64,000 bases of DNA from Ptiloglossa arizonensis (taxonomy: Eukaryota > Arthropoda > Insecta > Hymenoptera > Colletidae): positions 38,996 to 102,995 of the forward strand of contig NW_027479534.1 in the NCBI RefSeq assembly GCF_051014685.1, given 5' to 3'. Below the pieces are notes generated by a model. The model saw nothing but the letters and a program-made list of their open reading frames with translations. It was not told where the DNA came from and made no database searches. This document shows positions 23,407 to 37,300 of the stretch, one piece after another. Position 1 is the stretch's first letter; each line of letters begins with the position of its first letter. The position numbers and the translations under genes are program-made.

Positions 23407-26400
23407 GAGGAAAGAATCGCTTGAGAAACTCAAAATTTTCGCAGGTCTGATGCTCGAAACGAATAACTAGAACGGACTAAGGGAAAAGTACGCATACCGT
23501 TGTAATCGGGCGAGTTTCTACTTTCAGATGCAACAGAAATTTTGCGGATTAGTCAATCCGTTCGCGAGATATGGCAGTTTGGAGGTAAGAAACGCTTGAG
23601 AAACTCAAAATTTTCGCAGTTCTGATGCTCGACAAGCATAACTAGAACGGTTTAGGGGAAAAGTACGCATACCGTTGTAATCGGGCGAGTTTCTACTTTC
23701 AGATGCAACAGAAATTTTGCGGATTGGTCAATCCGTTCCCGAGATATGGCTGTTTGGAGGTAAGAAACGCTTGAGAAACTCAAAATTTTCGCAGTTCTGA
23801 TGCTCGAAACGAATAACTAGAACGGCCTAGGGGAAAAGTACGCATACCGTTGTAATCGGGCGACTTTCTACTTTCAGATGCATCAGAAATTTTGCGGATT
23901 GGTCAATCCGTTCGCCAGATATGGCAGTTTGGAGGTAAGAAACGCTTGAGAAACTCAAAATTTTCGCAGTTCTGATGCTCGAAACGAATAACTAGAACGG
24001 ACTAGGGGAAAAGTACGCATACCGTTGTAATCGGGCGAGTTTCTACTTTCAGATGCAACAGAAATTTTGCGGATTGGTCAATCCGTTCGCGAGATATGGC
24101 AGTTTGTAGGTAAGAAACGCTTGAGAAACTCAACATTTTCGCAGTTCTGATGCTCGAAACGAATAACTAGAACGGCCTAGGGGAAAAGTACGCATTCCGT
24201 TGTCATCGGGCGAGTTTCTACTTTCAGATGCAACAGAAATTTTGCGGATTAGTCAATCCGTTCGCGAGATATGGCAGTTTGGAGGTAAGAAACGCTTGAG
24301 AAACACAAAATTTTCGCAGTTCTGATGCTCGAAACGAATAAATAGAGCGGCCTAGGGGAAAAGTACGCATACCGTTGTAATCGGTCGAGTTTCTACTTTC
24401 AGATGCATCAGAAATTTTGCGGATTGGTCAATCCGTTCGCCAGATATGGCAGTTTGGAGGTAAGAAACGCTTGAGAAACTCAAAATTTTCGCAGTTCTGA
24501 TGCTCGAAACGAATAAATAGAGCGGCCTAGGGGAAAAGTACGCATACCGTTGTAATCGGGCGAGTTTCTACTTTCAGATGCAACAGAAATTTTGCGGATT
24601 AGTCAATCCGTTCGCGAGATATGGCAGTTTGGAGGTAAGAAACGCTTGAGAAACTCAAAATTTTCGAAGTTCTGATGCTCGACAAGCATAACTAGAACGG
24701 TCTAGGGGAAAAGTACGCATACCGTTGTAATCGGGCGACTTTCTACTTTCAGATGCAACAGAAATTTTGCGCATTGGTCAATCCGTTCGCGAGATATGGC
24801 AGTTTGGAGGTAAGAAAAGCTTGAGAAACTCAAAATTTTCGCAGTTCAGATGCTCGAAACGAATAACTAGAACGGCCTAGGGGAAAAGTACGCATACCGT
24901 TGTAATCGGGCGACTTTCTACTTTCAGATGCAACAGAAATTTTGCGGATTGGTCAATCCGTTCGCGAGATATGGCAGTTTGGAAGTATGAAACACTTGAG
25001 AAACACAAAATTTTCGCAGTTCTGATGCTCGAAACGAATAAATAGAGCGGCCTAGGGGAAAAGTACGCATACCGTTGTAATCGGGCGAGTTTCTACTTTC
25101 AGATGCATCAGAAATTTTGCGGATTGGTCAATCCGCTCGCCAGATATGGCAGTTTGGAGGTAAGAAACGCTTGAGAAACTCAAAATTTTCGCAGTTCTGA
25201 TGCTCGAAACGAATAACTAGAACGGACTAGGGGAAAAGTACGCATACCGTTGTAATCGGGCGAGCTTCTACTTTCAGATGCAACAGAAATTTTGCGGATT
25301 GGTCAATCCGTTCGCCAGATATGGCAGTTTGGAGGTAAGAAACGCTTGAGAAACACAAAATTTTCGCAGTTCTGATGCTCGACAAGCATAACTAGAACGG
25401 TTTAGGGGAAAAGTACGCATACCGTTGTAATCGGGCGAGTTTCTACTTTCAGATGCAACAGAAATTTTGCGGATTGGTCAATCCGTTCGCGAGATATGGC
25501 AGTTTGTAGGTAAGAAGCGCTTGAGAAACTCAACATTTTCGCAGTTCTGATGCTCGACACGAATAACTAGAGCGGCCTAGGGGAAAAGTACGCATTCCGT
25601 TGTAATCGGGCGAGTTTCTACTTTCAGATGCAACAGAAATTTTGCGGATTGGTCAATCCGTTCGCGAGATATGGCAGTTTGGAAGAAAGAATAGCTCGAG
25701 AAACTCAAAATTTTCGCAGGTCTGATGCTCGAAACGAATAACTAGAACGGACTAAGGGAAAAGTACGCATACCGTTGTAATCGGGCGAGTTTCTACTTTC
25801 AGATGCAACAGAAATTTTGCGGATTGGTCAATCCGTTCACGAGATATGGCAGTTTGGAGGTAAGAAACGCTTGAGAAACTCAAAATTTTCGCAGTTCTGA
25901 TGCTCGACAAGCATAACTAGAACGGTTTAGGGGAAAAGTACGCATACCGTTGTAATCGGGCGAGTTTCTACTTTCAGATGCAACAGAAATTTTGCGGATT
26001 GGTCAATCCGTTCGCGAGATATGGCAGTTTGTAGGTAAGAAACGCTTGAGAAACTCAACATTTTCGCAGTTCTGATGCTCGAAACGAATAACTAGAAAGG
26101 CCTAGGGGAAAAGTACGCATTCCGTTGTCATCGGGCGAGTTTCTACTTTCAGATGCAACAGAAATTTTGCGGATTAGTCAATCCGTTCGCGAGATATGGC
26201 AGTTTGGAGGTAAGAAACGCTTGAGAAACTCAAAATGTTCGAAGTTCTGATGCTCGACAAGCATAACTAGAACGGTCTAGGGGAAAAGTACGCATACAGT
26301 TGTAATCGGGCGACTTTCTACTTTCAGATGCAACAGAAATTTTGCGGATTGGTCAATCCGTTCGCCAGATATGGCAGTTTGGAGGTAAGAAACGCTTGAG

Positions 26401-27153
26401 AAACTCAAAATTTTCGCAGTTCTGATGCTCGAAACGAATAACTAGAACGGACTAGGGGAAAAGTACGCACACCGTTGTAATCGGGCGAGTTTCTACTTTC
26501 AGATGCAACAGAAATTTTGCGGATTGGTCAATCCGTTCGCCAGATATGGCAGTTTGGAGGTAAGAAACGCTTGAGAAACACAAAATTTTCGCAGTTCTGA
26601 TGCTCGACAAGCATAACTAGAACGGTCTAGGGGAAAAGTACGCATACCGTTGTAATCGGGCGAGTTTCTACTTTCAGATGCAACAGAAATTTTGCGGATT
26701 GGTCAATCCGTTCGCGAGATATGGCAGTTTGTAGGTAAGAAGCGCTTGAGAAACTCAACATTTTCGCAGTTCTGATGCTCGACACGAATAACTAGAGCGG
26801 CCTAGGGGAAAAGTACGCATTCCGTTGTAATCGGGCGAGTTTCTACTTTCAGATGCAACAGAAATTTTGCGGATTGGTCAATCCGTTCGCGAGATATGGC
26901 AGTTTGGAAGAAAGAATAGCTTGAGAAACTCAAAATTTTCGCAGGTCTGATGCTCGAAACGAATAACTAGAACGGACTAAGGGAAAAGTACGCATACCGT
27001 TGTAATCGGGCGAGTTTCTACTTTCAGATGCAACAGAAATTTTGCGGATTGGTCAATCCGTTCGCGAGATATGGCAGTTTGGAGGTAAGAAACGCTTGAG
27101 AAACTCAAAATTTTCGCAGTTCTGATGCTCGACAAGCATAACTAGAACGGTTT
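23407..27153 (+). repeat. Mosaic of 16-mer and 12-mer HOR order
   Basis: From 23801 to about 25900 monomers follow the 16-mer order (CGGTCGAG near 24383, GCGCATT at 24766, GGAAGTATG, CATCAG, GACACG, GGAAGAAAG), but units are missing and one hybrid monomer at 24501 has an AATAG start with a CGAAGT end. From 25901 the order switches to the 12-mer family (TTTAGG at 25926, AAAGG near 26096, ACAGTTG). Private substitutions such as GCTCGAG near 25694 and CGCACACCG near 26467 mark it as an older or less homogenised stretch. Confidence 0.75.
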
Positions 27154-28625
27154 AGGGGAAAAGTACGCATACCGTTGTAATCGGGCGAGTTTCTACTTTC
27201 AGATGCAACAGAAATTTTGCGGATTGGTCAATCCGTTCGCGAGATATGGCAGTTTGTATGTAAGAAACGCTTGAGAAACTCAACATTTTCGCAGTTCTGA
27301 TGCTCGAAACGAATAACTAGAAAGGCCCAGGGGAAAAGTACGCATTCCGTTGTCATCGGGCGAGTTTCTACTTTCAGATGCAACAGAAATTTTGCGGATT
27401 AGTCAATCCGTTCGCGAGATATGGCAGTTTGGAGGTAAGAAACGCTTGAGAAACTCAAAATTTTCGAAGTTCTGATGCTCGACAAGCATAACTAGAACGG
27501 TCTAGGGGAAAAGTACGCATACAGTTGTAATCGGGCGACTTTCTACTTTCAGATGCAACAGAAATTTTGCGGATTGGTCAATCCGTTCGCGAGATATGGC
27601 AGTTTGGAGGTAAGAAACGCTTGAGAAACTCAAAATTTTCGCAGTTCAGATGCTCGAAACGGATAACTAGAACGGCCTAGGGGAAAAGTACGCATACCGT
27701 TGTAATCGGGCGACTTTCTACTTTCAGATGCAACAGAAATTTTGCGGATTGGTCAATCCGTTCGCGAGATATGGCAGTTTGGAAGTATGAAACACTTGAG
27801 AAACACAAAATTTTCGCAGTTCTGATGCTCGAAACGAATAAATAGAGCGGCCTAGGGGAAAAGTACGCATACCGTTGTAATCGGGCGAGTTTCTACTTTC
27901 AGATGCAACAGAAATTTTGCGGATTGGTCAATCCGTTCGCGAGATATGGCAGTTTGTATGTAAGAAACGCTTGAGAAACTCAACATTTTCGCAGTTCTGA
28001 TGCTCGAAACGAATAACTAGAAAGGCCCAGGGGAAAAGTACGCATTCCGTTGTCATCGGGCGAGTTTCTACTTTCAGATGCAACAGAAATTTTGCGGATT
28101 AGTCAATCCGTTCGCGAGATATGGCAGTTTGGAGGTAAGAAACGCTTGAGAAACTCAAAATTTTCGAAGTTCTGATGCTCGACAAGCATAACTAGAACGG
28201 TCTAGGGGAAAAGTACGCATACAGTTGTAATCGGGCGACTTTCTACTTTCAGATGCAACAGAAATTTTGCGGATTGGTCAATCCGTTCGCGAGATATGGC
28301 AGTTTGGAGGTAAGAAACGCTTGAGAAACTCAAAATTTTCGCAGTTCAGATGCTCGAAACGGATAACTAGAACGGCCTAGGGGAAAAGTACGCATACCGT
28401 TGTAATCGGGCGACTTTCTACTTTCAGATGCAACAGAAATTTTGCGGATTGGTCAATCCGTTCGCGAGATATGGCAGTTTGGAAGTATGAAACACTTGAG
28501 AAACACAAAATTTTCGCAGTTCTGATGCTCGAAACGAATAAATAGAGCGGCCTAGGGGAAAAGTACGCATACCGTTGTAATCGGGCGAGTTTCTACTTTC
28601 AGATGCAACAGAAATTTTGCGGATT
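27154..28625 (+). repeat. Period-700 bp (4-monomer) tandem duplication
   Basis: Three rare markers repeat with a 700-bp offset: GTATGTAAG at about 27256 and 27956, AAAGGCCCAG at 27321 and 28021, and GGATAACTAG at 27661 and 28361. The right end is where GGATTGGTC becomes GGATTAGTC near 28625. Confidence 0.9.
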
Positions 28626-29575
28626 AGTCAATCCGTTCGCGAGATATGGCAGTTTGGAGGTAAGAAACGCTTGAGAAACTCAAAATTTTCGAAGTTCTGA
28701 TGCTCGACAAGCATAACTAGAACGGTCTAGGGGAAAAGTACGCATACCGTTGTAATCGGGCGACTTTCTACTTTCAGATGCAACAGAAATTTTGCGCATT
28801 GGTCAATCCGTTCGCGAGATATGGCAGTTTGGAGGTAAGAAAAGCTTGAGAAACTCAAAATTTTCGCAGTTCAGATGCTCGAAACGAATAACTAGAACGG
28901 CCTAGGGGAAAAGTACGCATACCGTTGTAATCGGGCGACTTTCTACTTTCAGATGCAACAGAAATTTTGCGGATTGGTCAATCCGTTCGCGAGATATGGC
29001 AGTTTGGAAGTATGAAACACTTGAGAAACACAAAATTTTCGCAGTTCTGATGCTCGAAACGAATAAATAGAGCGGCCTAGGGGAAAAGTACGCATTCCGT
29101 TGTCATCGGGCGAGTTTCTACTTTCAGATGCAACAGAAATTTTGCGGATTAGTCAATCCGTTCGCGAGATATGGCAGTTTGGAGGTAAGAAACGCTTGAG
29201 AAACTCAAAATTTTCGAAGTTCTGATGCTCGACAAGCATAACTAGAACGGTCTAGGGGAAAAGTACGCATACCGTTGTAATCGGGCGACTTTCTACTTTC
29301 AGATGCGACAGAAATTTTGCGGATTAGTCAATCCGTTCGCGAGATATGGCAGTTTGGAAGTATGAAACACTTGAGAAACACAAAATTTTCGCAGTTCTGA
29401 TGCTCGAAACGAATAAATAGAGCGGCCTAGGGGGAAAGTACGCATACCGTTGTAATCGGGCGAGTTTCTACTTTCAGATGCATCAGAAATTTTGCGGATT
29501 GGTCAATCCGTTCGCCAGATATGGCAGTTTGGAGGTAAGAAACGCTTGAGAAACTCAAAATTTTCGCAGTTCTGA
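28626..29575 (+). repeat. Satellite stretch, fragment of 16-mer order
   Basis: Contains GCGCATT at 28796, GGAAGTATG monomers, CATTCCG-TCATCGG, and a hybrid monomer near 29226-29400 with a GACAAG start and a GGAAGTATG end. Private changes include GCGACAG near 29307 and GGGGGAAAG near 29430. Nothing but satellite. Confidence 0.75.
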
Positions 29576-32500
29576 TGCTCGAAACGAATAACTAGAACGG
29601 ACTAGGGGAAAAGTACGCATACCGTTGTAATGGGGCGAGTTTCTACTTTCAGATGCAACAGAAATTTTGCGGATTGGTCAATCCGTTCGCGAGATATGGC
29701 AGTTTGTAGGTAAGAAGCGCTTGAGAAACTCAACATTTTCGCAGTTCTGATGCTCGAAACGAATAACTAGAACGGCCTAGGGGAAAAGTACGCATTCCGT
29801 TGTCATCGGGCGAGTTTCTACTTTCAGATGCAACAGAAATTTTGCGGATTAGTCAATCCGTTCGCGAGATATGGCAGTTTGGAGGTAAGAAACGCTTGAG
29901 AAACTCAAAATTTTCGAAGTTCTGATGCTCGACAAGCAAAAGTAGAACGGTCTAGGGGAAAAGTACGCATACCGTTGTAATCGGGCGACTTTCTACTTTC
30001 AGATGCAACAGAAATTTTGCGGATTGGTCAATCCGTTCGCGAGATATGGCAGTTTGGAGGTAAGAAACGCTTGAGAAACTCAAAATTTTCGCAGTTCAGA
30101 TGCTCGAAACGAATAACTAGAACGGCCTAGGGGAAAAGTACGCATACCGTTGTAATCGGGCGACTTTCTACTTTCAGATGCAACAGAAATTTTGCGGATT
30201 GGTCAATCCGTTCGCGAGATATGGCAGTTTGGAAGTATGAAACACTTGAGAAACACAAAATTTTCGCAGTTCTGATGCTCGAAACGAATAAATAGAGCGG
30301 CCTAGGGGAAAAGTACGCATACCGTTGTAATCGGGCGAGTTTCTACTTTCAGATGCATCAGAAATTTTGCGGATTGGTCAATCCGTTCGCCAGATATGGC
30401 AGTTTGGAGGTAAGAAACGCTTGAGAAACTCAAAATTTTCGCAGTTCTGATGCTCGAAACGAATAACTAGAACGGACTAGGGGAAAAGTACGCATGCCGT
30501 TGTAATCGGGCGAGTTTCTACTTTCAGATGCAACAGAAATTTTGCGGATTGGTCAATCCGTTCGCCAGATACGGCAGTTTGGAGGTAAGAAACGCTTGAG
30601 AAACACAAAATTTTCGCAGTTCTGATGCTCGACAAGCATAACTAGAACGGTCTAGGGGAAAAGTACGCATACCGTTGTAATCGGGCGAGTTTCTACTTTC
30701 AGATGCAACAGAAATTTTGCGGATCGGTCAATCCGTTCGCGAGATATGGCAGTTTGTAGGTAAGAAGCGCTTGAGAAACTCAACATTTTCGCAGTTCTGA
30801 TGCTCGACACGAATAACTAGAGCGGCCTAGGGGAAAAGTACGCATTCCGTTGTAATCGGGCGAGTTTCTACTTTCAGATGCAACAGAAATTTTGCGGATT
30901 GGTCAATCCGTTCGCGAGATATGGCAGTTTGGAGGAAAGAATCGCTTGAGAAACTCAAAATTTTCGCAGGTCTGATGCTCGAAACGAATAACTAGAACGG
31001 ACTAAGGGAAAAGTACGCATACCGTTGTAATCGGGCGAGTTTCTACTTTCAGATGCAACAGAAATTTTGCGGATTGGTCAATCCGTTCGCGAGATATGGC
31101 AGTTTGGAGGTAAGAAACGCTTGAGAAACTCAAAATTTTCGCAGTTCTGATGCTCGACAAGCATAACTAGAACGGTTTAGGGGAAAAGTACGCATACCGT
31201 TGTAATCGGGCGAGTTTCTACTTTCAGATGCAACAGAAATTTTGCGGATTGGTCAATCCGTTCGCGAGATATGGCAGTTTGGAAGTATGAAACACTTGAG
31301 AAACACAAAATTTTCGCAGTTCTGATGCTCGAAACGAATAAATAGAGCGGCCTAGGGGAAAAGTACGCATACCGTTGTAATCGGGCGAGTTTCTACTTTC
31401 AGATGCATCAGAAATTTTGCGGATTGGTCAATCCGTTCACCAGATATGGCAGTTTGGAGGTAAGAAACGCTTGAGAAACTCAAAATTTTCGCAGTTCTGA
31501 TGCTCGAAACGAATAACTAGAACGGACTAGGGGAAAAGTACGCATACCGTTGTAATCGGGCGAGTTTCTACTTTCAGATGCAACAGAAATTTTGCGGATT
31601 TGTCAATCCGTTCGCCAGATATGGCAGTTTGGAGGTAAGAAACGCTTGAGAAACTCAAAATTTTCGCAGTTCTGATGCTCGACAAGCATAACTAGAACGG
31701 CCTAGGGGAAAAGTACGCATACCGTTGTAATCGGGCGACTTTCTACTTTCAGATGCAACAGAAATTTTGCGGATTGGTCAATCCGTTCGCGAGATATGGC
31801 AGTTTGGAAGTATGAAACACTTGAGAAACACAAAATTTTCGCAGTTCTGATGCTCGAAACGAATAAATAGAGCGGCCTAGGGTAAAAGTACGCATTCCAT
31901 TGTAATCGGGCGAGGTTCTACTTTCAGATGCAACAGAAATTTTGCGGATTGGTCAATCCGTTCGCGAGATATGGCAGTTTGGAGGAAAGAATCGCTTGAG
32001 AAACTCAAAATTTTCGCAGGTCTGATGCTCGAAACGAATAACTAGAACGGACTAAGGGAAAAGTACGCATACCGTTGTAATCGGGCGAGTTTCTACTTTC
32101 AGATGCAACAGAAATTTTGCGGATTGGTCAATCCGTTCGCCAGATATGGCAGTTTGTAGGTAAGAAGCGCTTGAGAAACTCAACATTTTCGCAGTTCTGA
32201 TGCTCGAAATGAATAACTAGAGCGGCCTAGGGGAAAAGTACGCATTCCGTTGTAATCGGGCGAGTTTCTACTTTCAGATGCAACAGAAATTTTGCGGATT
32301 GGTCAATCCGTTCGCGAGATATGGCAGTTTGGAGGAAAGAATCGCTTGAGAAACTCAAAATTTTCGCAGGTCTGATGCTCGAAACGAATAACTAGAACGG
32401 ACTAAGGGAAAAGTACGCATACCGTTGTAATCGGGCGAGTTTCTACTTTCAGATGCAACAGAAAGTTTGCGGATTGGTCAATCCGTTCGCCAGATATGGC

Positions 32501-34300
32501 AGTTTGGAGGTAAGAAACGCTTGAGAAACTCAAAATTTTCGCAGTTCTGATGCTCGAAACGAATAACTAGAACGGCCTAGGGGAAAAGTACGCATACCGT
32601 TGTAATCGGGCGAGTTTCTACTTTCAGATGCAACAGAAATTTTGCGGATTAGTCAATCCGTTCGCGAGATATGGCAGTTTGGAGGTAAGAAACGCTTGAG
32701 AAACTCAAAATTTTCGCAGTTCTGATGCTCGACAAGCATAACTAGAACGGTTTAGGGGAAAAGTACGCATACCGTTGTAATCGGGCGACTTTCTACTTTC
32801 AGATGCAACAGAAATTTTGCGGATTGGTCAATCCGTTCGCGAGATATGGCAGTTTGTAGGTAAGAAACGCTTGAGAAACTCAACATCTTCGCAGTTCTGA
32901 TGCTCGAAACGAATAACTAGAACGGCCTAGGGGAAAAGTACGCATTCCGTTGTCATCGGGCGAGTTTCTACTTTCAGATGCAACAGAAATTTTGCGGATT
33001 GGTCAATCCGTTCGCGAGATATGGCAGTTTGGAGGTAAGAAACGCTTGAGAATCTCAAAATTTTCGCAGTTCTGATGCTCGAAACGAATAACTAAGACGG
33101 CCTAGGGGAAAAGTACGCATACCATTGTAATCGGGCGAGTTTCTACTTTCAGATGCAACAGAAATTTTGCGGATTAGTCAATCCGTTCGCGAGATATGGC
33201 AGTTTGGAGGTAAGAAACGCTTGAGAAACTCAAAATTTTCGAAGTTCTGATGCTCGACAAGCATAACTAGAACGGTCTAGGGGAAAAGTACGCATACCGT
33301 TGTAATCGGGCGACTTTCTACTTTCAGATGCAACAGAAATTTTGCGGATTGGTCAATCCGTTCCCGAGATATGGCTGTTTGGAGGTAAGAAACGCTTGAG
33401 AAACTCAAAATTTTCGCAGTTCTGATGCTCGAAACGAATAACTAGAACGGCCTAGGGGAAAAGTACGCATACCGTTGTAATCGGGCGACTTTCTACTTTC
33501 AGATGCAACAGAAATTTTGCGGATTGGTCAATCCGTTCGCGAGATATGGCAGTTTGGAAGTATGAAACACTTGAGAAACACAAAATTTTCGCAGTTCTGA
33601 TGGTCGAAACGAATAAATAGAGCGGCCTAGGGGAAAAGTACGCATACCGTTGTAATCGGGCGAGTTTCTACTTTCAGATGCATCAGAAATTTTGCGGATT
33701 GGTCAATCCGTTCACCAGATATGGCAGTTTGGAGGTAAGAAACGCTTGAGAAACTCAAAATTTTCGCAGTTCTGATGCTCGAAACGAATAACTAGAACGG
33801 ACTAGGGGAAAAGTACGCATACCGTTGTAATCGGGCGAGTTTCTACTTTCAGATGCAACAGAAATTTTGCGGATTTGTCAATCCGTTCGCCAGATATGGC
33901 AGTTTGGAGGTAAGAAACGCTTGAGAAACTCAAAATTTTCGCAGTTCTGATGCTCGAAACGAATAACTAGAACGGCCTAGGGGAAAAGTACGCATACCGT
34001 TGAAATCGGGCGAGTTTCTACTTTCAGATGCAACAGAAATTTTGCGGATTAGTCAATCCGTTCGCGAGATATGGCAGTTTGGAAGTAAGAAACGCTTGAG
34101 AAACTCAAAATTTTCGCAGTTCTGATGCTCGACAAGCATAACTAGAACGGTTTAGGGGAAAAGTACGTATACCGTTGTAATCGGGCGAGTTTCCACTTTC
34201 AGATGCAACAGAAATTTTGCGGACTGGCCAATCCGTTCGCCAGATATGGTAGTTTGTAGGTAAGAAGCGCTTGAGAAACTCAACATTTTCGCAGTTCTGA
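29576..34300 (+). repeat. 27-monomer block (4725 bp), first copy
   Basis: This block is repeated immediately downstream. Markers and their partners 4725 bp on: GACAAGCAAAAGTAG at 29931 and 34656, TTTGCGGATCGG at 30716 and 35441, TTCACCAGAT at 31436 and 36161, GGATTTGTC at 31596 and 36321, CCTAGGGTAA at 31876 and 36601, GAAATGAATAAC at 32206 and 36931. Its right part continues to match the second copy at an offset of 5600. Contents include mixed class order, an ACTAAGACGG monomer (33091), CCCGAGATATGGCTG near 33364, and a transition-rich monomer at 34126-34300. Confidence 0.92.
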
Positions 34301-37300
34301 TGCTCGAAACGAATAACTAGAACGGACTAGGGGAAAAGTACGCATACCGTTGTAATGGGGCGAGTTTCTACTTTCAGATGCAACAGAAATTTTGCGGATT
34401 GGTCAATCCGTTCGCGAGATATGGCAGTTTGTAGGTAAGAAGCGCTTGAGAAACTCAACATTTTCGCAGTTCTGATGCTCGAAACGAATAACTAGAACGG
34501 CCTAGGGGAAAAGTACGCATTCCGTTGTCATCGGGCGAGTTTCTACTTTCAGATGCAACAGAAATTTTGCGGATTAGTCAATCCGTTCGCGAGATATGGC
34601 AGTTTGGAGGTAAGAAACGCTTGAGAAACTCAAAATTTTCGAAGTTCTGATGCTCGACAAGCAAAAGTAGAACGGTCTAGGGGAAAAGTACGCATACCGT
34701 TGTAATCGGGCGACTTTCTACTTTCAGATGCAACAGAAATTTTGCGGATTGGTCAATCCGTTCGCGAGATATGGCAGTTTGGAGGTAAGAAACGCTTGAG
34801 AAACTCAAAATTTTCGCAGTTCAGATGCTCGAAACGAATAACTAGAACGGCCTAGGGGAAAAGTACGCATACCGTTGTAATCGGGCGACTTTCTACTTTC
34901 AGATGCAACAGAAATTTTGCGGATTGGTCAATCCGTTCGCGAGATATGGCAGTTTGGAAGTATGAAACACTTGAGAAACACAAAATTTTCGCAGTTCTGA
35001 TGCTCGAAACGAATAAATAGAGCGGCCTAGGGGAAAAGTACGCATACCGTTGTAATCGGGCGAGTTTCTACTTTCAGATGCATCAGAAATTTTGCGGATT
35101 GGTCAATCCGTTCGCCAGATATGGCAGTTTGGGGGTAAGAAACGCTTGAGAAACTCAAAATTTTCGCAGTTCTGATGCTCGAAACGAATAACTAGAACGG
35201 ACTAGAGGAAAAGTACGCATGCCGTTGTAATCGGGCGAGTTTCTACTTTCAGATGCAACAGAAATTTTGCGGATTGGTCAATCCGTTCGCCAGATACGGC
35301 AGTTTGGAGGTAAGAAACGCTTGAGAAACACAAAATTTTCGCAGTTCTGATGCTCGACAAGCATAACTAGAACGGTCTAGGGGAAAAGTACGCATACCGT
35401 TGTAATCGGGCGAGTTTCTACTTTCAGATGCAACAGAAATTTTGCGGATCGGTCAATCCGTTCGCGAGATATGGCAGTTTGTAGGTAAGAAGCGCTTGAG
35501 AAACTCAACATTTTCGCAGTTCTGATGCTCGACACGAATAACTAGAGCGGCCTAGGGGAAAAGTACGCATTCCGTTGTAATCGGGCGAGTTTCTACTTTC
35601 AGATGCAACAGAAATTTTGCGGATTGGTCAATCCGTTCGCGAGATATGGCAGTTTGGAGGAAAGAATCGCTTGAGAAACTCAAAATTTTCGCAGGTCTGA
35701 TGCTCGAAACGAATAACTAGAACGGACTAAGGGAAAAGTACGCATACCGTTGTAATCGGGCGAGTTTCTACTTTCAGATGCAACAGAAATTTTGCGGATT
35801 GGTCAATCCGTTCGCGAGATATGGCAGTTTGGAGGTAAGAAACGCTTGAGAAACTCAAAATTTTCGCAGTTCTGATGCTCGACAAGCATAACTAGAACGG
35901 TTTAGGGGAAAAGTACGCATACCGTTGTAATCGGGCGAGTTTCTACTTTCAGATGCAACAGAAATTTTGCGGATTGGTCAATCCGTTCGCGAGATATGGC
36001 AGTTTGGAAGTATGAAACACTTGAGAAACACAAAATTTTCGCAGTTCTGATGCTCGAAACGAATAAATAGAGCGGCCTAGGGGAAAAGTACGCATACCGT
36101 TGTAATCGGGCGAGTTTCTACTTTCAGATGCATCAGAAATTTTGCGGATTGGTCAATCCGTTCACCAGATATGGCAGTTTGGAGGTAAGAAACGCTTGAG
36201 AAACTCAAAATTTTCGCAGTTCTGATGCTCGAAACGAATAACTAGAACGGACTAGGGGAAAAGTACGCATACCGTTGTAATCGGGCGAGTTTCTACTTTC
36301 AGATGCAACAGAAATTTTGCGGATTTGTCAATCCGTTCGCCAGATATGGCAGTTTGGAGGTAAGAAACGCTTGAGAAACTCAAAATTTTCGCAGTTCTGA
36401 TGCTCGACAAGCATAACTAGAACGGCCTAGGGGAAAAGTACGCATACCGTTGTAATCGGGCGACTTTCTACTTTCAGATGCAACAGAAATTTTGCGGATT
36501 GGTCAATCCGTTCGCGAGATATGGCAGTTTGGAAGTATGAAACACTTGAGAAACACAAAATTTTCGCAGTTCTGATGCTCGAAACGAATAAATAGAGCGG
36601 CCTAGGGTAAAAGTACGCATTCCGTTGTAATCGGGCGAGGTTCTACTTTCAGATGCAACAGAAATTTTGCGGATTGGTCAATCCGTTCGCGAGATATGGC
36701 AGTTTGGAGGAAAGAATCGCTTGAGAAACTCAAAATTTTCGCAGGTCTGATGCTCGAAACGAATAACTAGAACGGACTAAGGGAAAAGTACGCATACCGT
36801 TGTAATCGGGCGAGTTTCTACTTTCAGATGCAACAGAAATTTTGCGGATTGGTCAATCCGTTCGCCAGATATGGCAGTTTGTAGGTAAGAAGCGCTTGAG
36901 AAACTCAACATTTTCGCAGTTCTGATGCTCGAAATGAATAACTAGAGCGGCCTAGGGGAAAAGTACGCATACCGTTGTAATCGGGCGAGTTTCTACTTTC
37001 AGATGCATCAGAAATTTTGCGGATTGGTCAATCCGTTCACCAGATATGGCAGTTTGGAGGTAAGAAACGCTTGAGAAACTCAAAATTTTCGCAGTTCTGA
37101 TGCTCGAAACGAATAACTAGAACGGACTAGGGGAAAAGTACGCATACCGTTGTAATCGGGCGAGTTTCTACTTTCAGATGCAACAGAAATTTTGCGGATT
37201 TGTCAATCCGTTCGCCAGATATGGCAGTTTGGAGGTAAGAAACGCTTGAGAAACTCAAAATTTTCGCAGTTCTGATGCTCGACAAGCATAACTAGAACGG

